From Halosimplex halobium (GTDB lineage: Archaea; Halobacteriota; Halobacteria; Halobacteriales; Haloarculaceae): a DNA stretch of 64,000 bases. Location of the stretch: the NCBI RefSeq assembly GCF_051414055.1, contig NZ_JBLKNX010000018.1, positions 73,628-137,627 on the forward strand, given 5' to 3'. This document shows, piece after piece, positions 58,707 through 64,000 of this stretch. The notes beneath the pieces are model-generated. The model made no database searches and had not been told where the DNA came from. It saw only the letters and a program-made list of their open reading frames with translations. The translations under genes were made by a program, and so were the position numbers. How positions within the stretch are numbered: position 1 is the stretch's first letter; each line of letters begins with the position of its first letter.

Positions 58707-59957
58707 CTACCCGCCGCGTTCACGGGTTTCAGCGTGGACTTCCGTTCCAGCCTCTGGCGAGCCAGGAGAATAGCCTCCGTTCACGGTCAACATCCCGCTG
58801 TTCAAGCGCACGCCCAAGGGTGCGCCTCCGTCGCCGCCAGTTTGGGTGCGACGGAGATACCGTAAACCGATGTTCTTCGCGGCGTTGTAGTCCGCGTGAT
58901 TCTCGTAGCCACACTCACCACAGCCGAACGTCTCGCCGTCCCGATTGTTCGAATCTGTGAATCCACAATGCGAACATCGCCGACTCGTGTCCGCTGGGTT
59001 GACCTGTTCGACCGCAATCCCGTGTGTGGCAGCCTTGTACTCGGCGTACTCGTACAGCCGGTCGAACGCCCATTTGTGCCCCCACGACGCATTCGTTCGC
59101 TCGCGGATGCCGGTCAGGTCCTCGAACGCGATGACCGTACAGCCGGTCTTACGGGCTTCTGCGATCAGTTCGTTGGCAATCCGGTGAAGGAGTGTCTTGA
59201 ATCGGCCCGCCTCTGTGCGACTGACCGCTTTGATCGCCTCGTGTGCCCAGCGAGTGCCACACTGCTGGAGATCACTACGGTGCTGCTCGTATTCCCTGCG
59301 CCAGTGATTGAATTCGTCGCCACTCCAGAACCGACCCGTACTGGTGACGGCGATGTTGTCCACGCCGAGGTCCACCCCGAGAACCGTTCCGTTCTCGGTG
59401 GCTGCCTGGTCCGACGTGTCGGACTCCACCTCCCGTTTGCAGTGGATGTGGAGCATCCAATCGCCGTCTCGATAGTGTAGTTCCGCGCCCGTCGTCTCGT
59501 AGTCGTCTGCGAGCAGGTACTTCCCGTGTGGAGTCCCACAGGCGTCGTTAGGGAGTACGTAGTCGGCTCTGACGCGTCCCTCGGTGGTGGCGAGGGTCAC
59601 GTACTCGTCGTGGAACGTCGCAGTGCGATGGTCGTAGACGACGTGTGGACTGGTGAACTCAGGCTTGCTCGCCGCCTTGCCCTGTTTCCAGCGGGCCACG
59701 ACACTCCGACAGGCTTCGGCTGCTTTGTTCCGAGCGGCCTGGACGAGTCCGCCGTTGAACCCGCCGGTCTGCTCGCGGATGTCGTCGTAGGTTTCGTCGT
59801 CCAGCGTCGTCTTACTGGTCGTGACGTGCTCGCCCTCGAAGGCGTGATCGACGACGTACTGCGCCGACCACAGGAACGCGTCGACCGTGTCTTCGAGGAG
59901 TGCAGCTGCCTCGCTATCGACGTCCAGTTTCACGCGGACGGTTCGTCGGATCTCCAT
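58707..59957 (-). CDS. tnpB: TnpB RNA-guided nuclease homologue (copy 2)
   Basis: A 416-aa TnpB, only distantly related to copy 1. RuvC-I Asp in VLGVDLGVDNIAVTS; RuvC-II Glu in TVIAFEDLTGIRERT; zinc ribbon CSHCGFTDSNNRDGETFGCG then CG; RuvC-III Asp in NHADYNAAKNIGLRYL. All three catalytic acids are intact, so this copy is likely an active guide-RNA nuclease. Starts MEIRRTVRVKLDVDSEAAAL. A hairpin at 60159-60179 may mark its left end; the right end and guide lie below 58707 but I cannot fix them. Confidence 0.92.
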   Translation of the reverse strand: MEIRRTVRVKLDVDSEAAALLEDTVDAFLWSAQYVVDHAFEGEHVTTSKTTLDDETYDDIREQTGGFNGGLVQAARNKAAEACRSVVARWKQGKAASKPEFTSPHVVYDHRTATFHDEYVTLATTEGRVRADYVLPNDACGTPHGKYLLADDYETTGAELHYRDGDWMLHIHCKREVESDTSDQAATENGTVLGVDLGVDNIAVTSTGRFWSGDEFNHWRREYEQHRSDLQQCGTRWAHEAIKAVSRTEAGRFKTLLHRIANELIAEARKTGCTVIAFEDLTGIRERTNASWGHKWAFDRLYEYAEYKAATHGIAVEQVNPADTSRRCSHCGFTDSNNRDGETFGCGECGYENHADYNAAKNIGLRYLRRTQTGGDGGAPLGVRLNSGMLTVNGGYSPGSPEAGTEVHAETRERGG

Positions 59958-60292
59958 CGGTCAACTCAACCGCGTAGTTGCAGCAGTCCGTCGATCCGAG
60001 TGTTGGTCAGCCGGATTGGCGTGACTCCCGTTGTAGGCAGGAACCATCCCTGCAGACCGGGAGAATGCGACGGCATCGTATCGAGTGCGCGTTGCCACTC
60101 GTGTCGGAGATGTCTGTTGTTCCAAGAGATGCATTGTTTCGAAAGCACCCGAATGTGAGCGCCCCGCCCCTCGGGGCGCGGATAAAACGAACCGTGCGGT
60201 GCGAGCTTGGCTTACACCGGTATCGCGATGGCGGATCAGCCACAGTCCGGACGAGAGTCGACTACCGGAGAGAGTTTATACGCGGAGCAGGC
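59958..60292. other. Non-coding interval upstream of tnpB copy 2
   Basis: 335 bases with no credible gene. The only clear structure is the hairpin gcgccccgcccctcggggc + gc at 60159-60179, followed by ggataaaac, a near copy of 55735-55765. Reading toward tnpB the flank gives a TATA-like gttttat. Confidence 0.6.
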
Positions 60293-60796
60293 GCAATCCC
60301 ACGGCCTGAAGGCCGTGGATCCGCGCCGTCAACTTGGGGGAGAATCCACGTTCGACGCCCCTTGAGTTGCAGAATACCGGCGTTTAAGTGACGGGCCGCA
60401 GTACAGTGGTGTAGGAATTGGTCGGAACGGAGCGGATTCCGAACCGTCCTTCGGAGGCGGCCTGTCCGCCCACGAAACGAGGCAATGTCCGAAAGATCAG
60501 TCGGTGAACGTCACATCTTCGAAGGGTGTATCAACGTGCCGACTGCTCACAGCACGCGACACGATACCCCCAACTCCGCTGACGCCTGCTGGCGTCCCCG
60601 TGGCCAAAACAACACTGGGACGCCAAACACGGTTGAGGAGAGGGGTAACGGCGGCTTGGCACCGCCAGCAGTCCACCACACCGATGCCGTGGGACTACCG
60701 CGCCCGAAAGGTGTGGTAATCCGGTGACCGGACTGCAGACCTGAAACTCCCACCGCTCGGGATTCCTCCGCGTTTACGCGGAGGAGGGTGTCAAGG
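60293..60796 (+). mobile_element. Non-autonomous TnpB-type element (~0.5 kb)
   Basis: Left end: tttata at about 60286, hairpin 60299-60318 (arms CCACGGCC/GGCCGTGG), then gtcaac. Right end: ctcgggattcctcc, hairpin 60765-60784 (arms CCTCCGCG/CGCGGAGG) and gtgtcaa at about 60795. Both ends match the TnpB copy 1 element (34905-34924 and 36314-36333). The bases actgcagacct before the right end match actgcaaaccc at the end of tnpB copy 1. No intact protein is encoded between them. It may still make an omega-RNA-like transcript. Confidence 0.7.
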
Positions 60797-60801
60797 TGCC
60801 C

Positions 60802-61320
60802 TCAGTTGTCGAGATGCTCGAGAATCTGGAGGAATCGAAATGCAAGTTCGTTCCGCTGGGCGTATGTGGAAGCTGCGACGTCCCGTAGTTCCTCGATCCG
60901 GTCGGCGTATTCACTGTTCATCACGAGTTCGAGTTCGGCGTCCGTTCGCGCCTCGAATTCGGTCGCGACTGTCTCTAATTGCTCCGCCGATGCGTTCGGG
61001 ACCTTCGGACTCCAGAACTGGAAGCGATGTGACTCGGACGGCCCAAATACACGGTCAACGTAGGCTTCCGCGTTGGTGAATTTCCTCTCGACTCTGTCGC
61101 GGTTCTCGGTGGCGTTTCCGTAGCCGAGTCCGCGAAGGTGCGTCGCGACTTCACAGGTGATCACCTCCGGCTCGTCGCCTGGCTGGAATCCGATCACGTC
61201 GACCTCCATCTGTTCGCTCGCCAGTGGTGAATGCTGCCCATATGCGACGACTTCGCATTCTTCGACCAGTTTCAGGTAGGCACCGACCAGCATCTCACCG
61301 GCTTTCGGCTGTGTGGCCAT
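60802..61320 (-). CDS. Predicted PD-(D/E)xK nuclease-like protein (172 aa)
   Basis: MATQPKAGEMLVGAYLKLVE, then HSPLASEQMEVDVIGFQPGD and PEVITCEVATHLRGLGYG. The pattern EVDVIGF...ITCEVAT resembles the D...E-x-[KA] core of restriction-endonuclease folds, with A-T in place of the usual lysine. The C-terminal half is helical. ATG at 61320 is preferred to one three codons earlier. A defence or repair role is possible but unproven. Confidence 0.55.
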   Translation of the reverse strand: MATQPKAGEMLVGAYLKLVEECEVVAYGQHSPLASEQMEVDVIGFQPGDEPEVITCEVATHLRGLGYGNATENRDRVERKFTNAEAYVDRVFGPSESHRFQFWSPKVPNASAEQLETVATEFEARTDAELELVMNSEYADRIEELRDVAASTYAQRNELAFRFLQILEHLDN

Positions 61321-61329
61321 GGTCATCAA

Positions 61330-62708
61330 GTGATGTACTACTGTGAAAAACCGGGTGCACTCTCCCCATCAGATCTAGTCGCCTGAATCGTCGCCGGATC
61401 GATCTGAGACTGTCCATATTCTCCCCAAATCGTGGTCGGATGAGATGATGAGAGCCTCACTGACGACATCGGTCGTCGTGTTGGCGAGGAGGGGCGCTAC
61501 GGCCAATATATAATATAACAAATGAACCGTAGATTCCGATATTCGGTGCTCCAACGGAATTACATTAATATATGTAATCTTATACTTAATCTGGTTTTCT
61601 AGGTCTGGGCTATTTTGGATCTTTCATCAGGAGTCGCGTCACGCCACCCAATTCATATTTGGGATATTATACTTCCGTCGTTTTGGGCCCAGCCATGCTC
61701 AGCAAGTACCACAGTCCGAACGCTCTATTGAGCTAGCACGACCACCATCAGCGGTTCCCTGAAATTCGTCCAAGGGGGTAAATAGCCGGTTTTCGATGGA
61801 ACACCCCTTTCAAATCGAGGTTTTCGGCAGGTACAACCTGGGCGATCTCCCGCTACATATTGGGGGATACCCGGTGCAGCGCGGCTAGAAGGTGCATGAG
61901 TGAGGAGAGCGAAGTTCCGAGTGTGTGGTCCAAATACTGGGTTCTGTAGTGTATCAGACGTTCTATACCGTGATTCGGAATGTCGGACTCGTCGCCAAAA
62001 GTGTCAGATCCACTCTCGACTCACTAGCCTGAATCGTAAATAGTTAGCAGTAGAGCGGGTGTTCTGCTAAGTATGGGACACCCCAGACACCGTATAAGTC
62101 TACCTTTGAGCCGGCTCCGCGCTCGCTCTCACTGGGGATTTCACAGGGTTTAGCCAGTCCGGGTGTCCGATAGGCGGGTCACCCCCGTATTTCGGATCAT
62201 CTAGACGCGATCAGGCACAGATCCACTCTATACTAGCGGTGAAGGGACGCCCTTGTATATCCGGTAATGTCCCATTCAAACTGCTGATTTCGTCACATAC
62301 TGTAGTTTGGTGGGGGTTGTACTGCACCACGACCAATGCTGCCTGATCAGGAAGCACAACTAGTAGCGTTCTGGGCTGAGATCCCCGGTGTCTCAATTCA
62401 TCAATGTATGTCGAGATAGATATATTTCGAGGTCTTGCATGGTTTACCACCATCACTTAGATCCCAAGTCGAAGAACTTGGGGAGATATGATAAATATAA
62501 AAATTTTGATTGGAGTGCTGAGAGACTGATTTCGAGCTACGCACTCCAATTTGGAAATCCGACAGATATACGAATTCTGACTATAATATTGAATGGGTTG
62601 TCGCGCCGTCTCAGACCACAGGAGCCTTTAACAGAGAAGGGACCTGCAACGGTCAGCAAGACCCGACCGGTTACCGGTAGGTGGTCGTCCGCCGAGACGG
62701 ACCGCGGT
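61330..62708. other. Gene-poor AT-richer stretch
   Basis: About 1.4 kb without a convincing gene on either strand. One 81-codon frame (62211-62456, minus) has no motif, no start signal and poor codon use. The only recognisable item is a diverged tRNA-Pro-like 3' part at 61806-61857 (ttcaaatc ... tgggcgatc ... ctaca). The rest probably consists of decayed insertion or provirus sequence. Confidence 0.6.
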
Positions 62709-63110
62709 CTACTGTTCGTCGAGCCACTCGCGGGCTTCGTCTCTGCTGCCGGCCATCACGTAGGTAAAGGGCAGGTCCTGGGTCTGGTCGACGAACTCCT
62801 CCATCTCCATCTCGGAGATGACGCTGTCGGAGTGGACCGAGACGCTGTACTCGATGCCCGCCTCGATCTCCTTTGGGATCCACTCCTCCTGGAGCCAGCG
62901 CTTGTCCTCGTCGTCGTGGGCGCGGATCCCGCTCGTGTCGATGAGCACCTTCGACTTGTCGTTGCGCCGGATCACGTCGAGCAGCTCGTTGCACCCGTCG
63001 CGGAACTCCTGGCCGGCCGCGAACTCGTCCCAGGTGAACAGTATCGCGTCGATCTCTTCGTCGATCTCTATCGTGTACTTCTCCGCGTCTACCGCGATCT
63101 GCTTCGGCAT
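62709..63110 (-). CDS. SpoIIAA/STAS-like protein (133 aa)
   Basis: MPKQIAVDAEKYTIEIDEEI, DAILFTWDEFAAGQEFRDGC, NELLDVIRRNDKSKVLIDTS, GIRAHDDEDKRWLQEEWIPK. The alternation of an N-terminal beta pair with D-x-S (KVLIDTSGIRAHDDED) fits the SpoIIAA-like STAS fold, found in haloarchaea as stand-alone proteins. Possibly a lipid-binding or anti-sigma-like switch. GC-rich and codon-typical, so a resident chromosomal gene. ATG 63110. Confidence 0.7.
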   Translation of the reverse strand: MPKQIAVDAEKYTIEIDEEIDAILFTWDEFAAGQEFRDGCNELLDVIRRNDKSKVLIDTSGIRAHDDEDKRWLQEEWIPKEIEAGIEYSVSVHSDSVISEMEMEEFVDQTQDLPFTYVMAGSRDEAREWLDEQ

Positions 63111-63224
63111 ATCTCATCGACTCCGATTTTCCCTCATGAATGCACTCCCCCGAGTATCAGACGCGATAAATCAGATAAGTCGGTCGCTAATATCTCCGAT
63201 CTTATCAAACGGACGAATGTGTAA

Positions 63225-63832
63225 ATGCAGACTTCAATAGATTTGGATTTTGTGGAGCGCGAGCGGACACCCGAGCCGGCGATGGCGCTCGGTATTCAAT
63301 CGCACGTTGCGGGACTGTCGCTGTCGAATACCGTCGAATTACTCGACGCTCTGGGTGTCGAGCGGAGTCATAAAGTGGTCCACGATTGGGTACAGAAAGC
63401 CGATCTACAGCCTGAATCTGGCCGATCACGAATCAAGTCGCGCTCGACGAAACAGTGATTCGGATCAACGACGAGCAATTCTGGCTGTACGCCGCTGCAG
63501 ACCCGCAAACCAACGATCTGCTTCACATCCAGCTGTTTTCCACGACCACAACCTCATTGACCGAGATCTTCCACCGCGAACTGCGAGACAAACACAATGT
63601 CGAGAACGTCGTCTTTCTCGTTGATGGCGCTCAACACCTCTAAACCGCGCTGCAACGAGCTGGGCTCCGATTTCAGATGCGTCGCCACGGAAATCGCAAC
63701 GCTGTTGAACGGATCTTTCGCGAGCTGAAGCGCCGAACCTCGTCGTTCTCAAATTGCTTTAGCCTCGTTGACCCGGAAACCGCCGAATCCTGGCTTCTAG
63801 CCTTCGCTCGCTGGCATAATGCTACTAACTAA
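63225..63832 (+). pseudogene. IS6-type transposase, frameshifted and with a stop
   Basis: First frame: MQTSIDLDFVERERTPEPAM, ALGVERSHKVVHDWVQKADL, ending in a stop at 63458. After a frameshift near 63430 the second frame reads NQVALDETVIRINDEQFWLY, FLVDGAQHL, stop at 63641, then TALQRAGLRFQMRRHGN and AVERIFRELKRRTSSF to the end. The DDE residues (D of ALDET, D of VDGAQ, E of VERIFRE) are recognisable. One frameshift and one stop make it inactive. Confidence 0.88.
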
Positions 63833-63880
63833 ACACCGTCATTATTCTAGTCCTCAATTTCATACAGCAGAATGTTTACT

Positions 63881-63906
63881 ATACGCTCTTGCGAAGTAGA
63901 TTGTTG
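63881..63906 (+). repeat. Short dispersed repeat, copy 2 (IS6-type border)
   Basis: The words acgctcttg, gaagtag and ttgttg lie 49 bases after the dead transposase and match 55829-55856. Probably part of the right end of the IS6-type element. The remaining bases to the window end hold no identified feature. Confidence 0.5.
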
Positions 63907-64000
63907 ACGGCGAGAGCTGCGGCTGAAAGTCGAAGAGGGCAAGGGCACCGCGCCAGCGGTGCCCGATATGATCCCATGGAGCCGATTCATCTCGGAATCG

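Noticed and set aside
61806..61857. Possible second tRNA-Pro gene
   Set aside because: No acceptor 5' half, D arm or anticodon arm precedes it; only 3' fragments match. Kept as a low-interest finding.
62211..62456. An 81-codon minus-strand frame
   Set aside because: No motif, no ribosome or TATA signal, and codon use unlike either chromosomal or element genes.

Overview
The window is chromosomal DNA from a haloarchaeon (class Halobacteria). Evidence: high GC, acidic proteins, leaderless-type promoters, an archaeal MCM carrying an intein, archaeal-type glycyl-tRNA synthetase, haloarchaeal AmtB-GlnK-Lrp operons and several haloarchaea-only families. I do not assign a genus.

Layout. 1-20.6 kb is mostly housekeeping: a CBS protein-glyS-polyprenol kinase operon; two tandem amtB-glnK-lrp ammonium operons (4.1-9.4 kb) that share a rigidly spaced upstream regulatory block; a DUF4129-DUF7269-DUF58-DUF7519-type operon without its usual MoxR ATPase; hemB; DedA; two tandem GNATs; CinA-like, DUF5802, DUF1405, ArsR-type and hydrolase genes. 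20.6-21.1 kb is a gene-free cluster of small perfect hairpins whose relatives also sit inside amtB1, glnK1 and a GNAT gene. 22.5-32.6 kb is the most unusual region: a tubulin-like GTPase (1126 aa) and a membrane pseudo-GTPase on the plus strand, divergent from a homologous active membrane GTPase and a membrane-bound beta-propeller protein. I read these four genes as one uncharacterised membrane/cytoskeleton-type NTPase system.

32.7-37.3 kb holds a DUF5814 helicase followed by a small island (TnpB transposon, a 2-TM protein, ruined HepT-MntA toxin-antitoxin genes) that ends in a second, 93% identical copy of the helicase gene tail. 37.3-40.4 kb holds a PHP protein, an SLC13-RCK transporter and tRNA-Pro(TGG). 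40.35-48.42 kb is an integrated plasmid/pleolipovirus-like element between 15-bp direct repeats at the tRNA 3' end. It carries an HUH Rep, an origin-like hairpin region, AT-rich membrane-protein cargo and an SNJ2-type integrase. A 101-codon ORF right after the integrase is split by the attachment site and becomes whole only in the excised circle.

48.6-53.8 kb holds a DUF433/DUF5615 toxin-antitoxin pair, a V4R-like protein, mcm with a 179-residue mini-intein, and two small genes. 53.9-64.0 kb is a graveyard of mobile DNA: a three-gene tyrosine-recombinase operon, an IS1595-type transposase, a second TnpB, a ~0.5 kb non-autonomous TnpB-type element, gene fragments, a nuclease-like ORF, about 1.4 kb without genes, a STAS-like protein and a dead IS6-type transposase.
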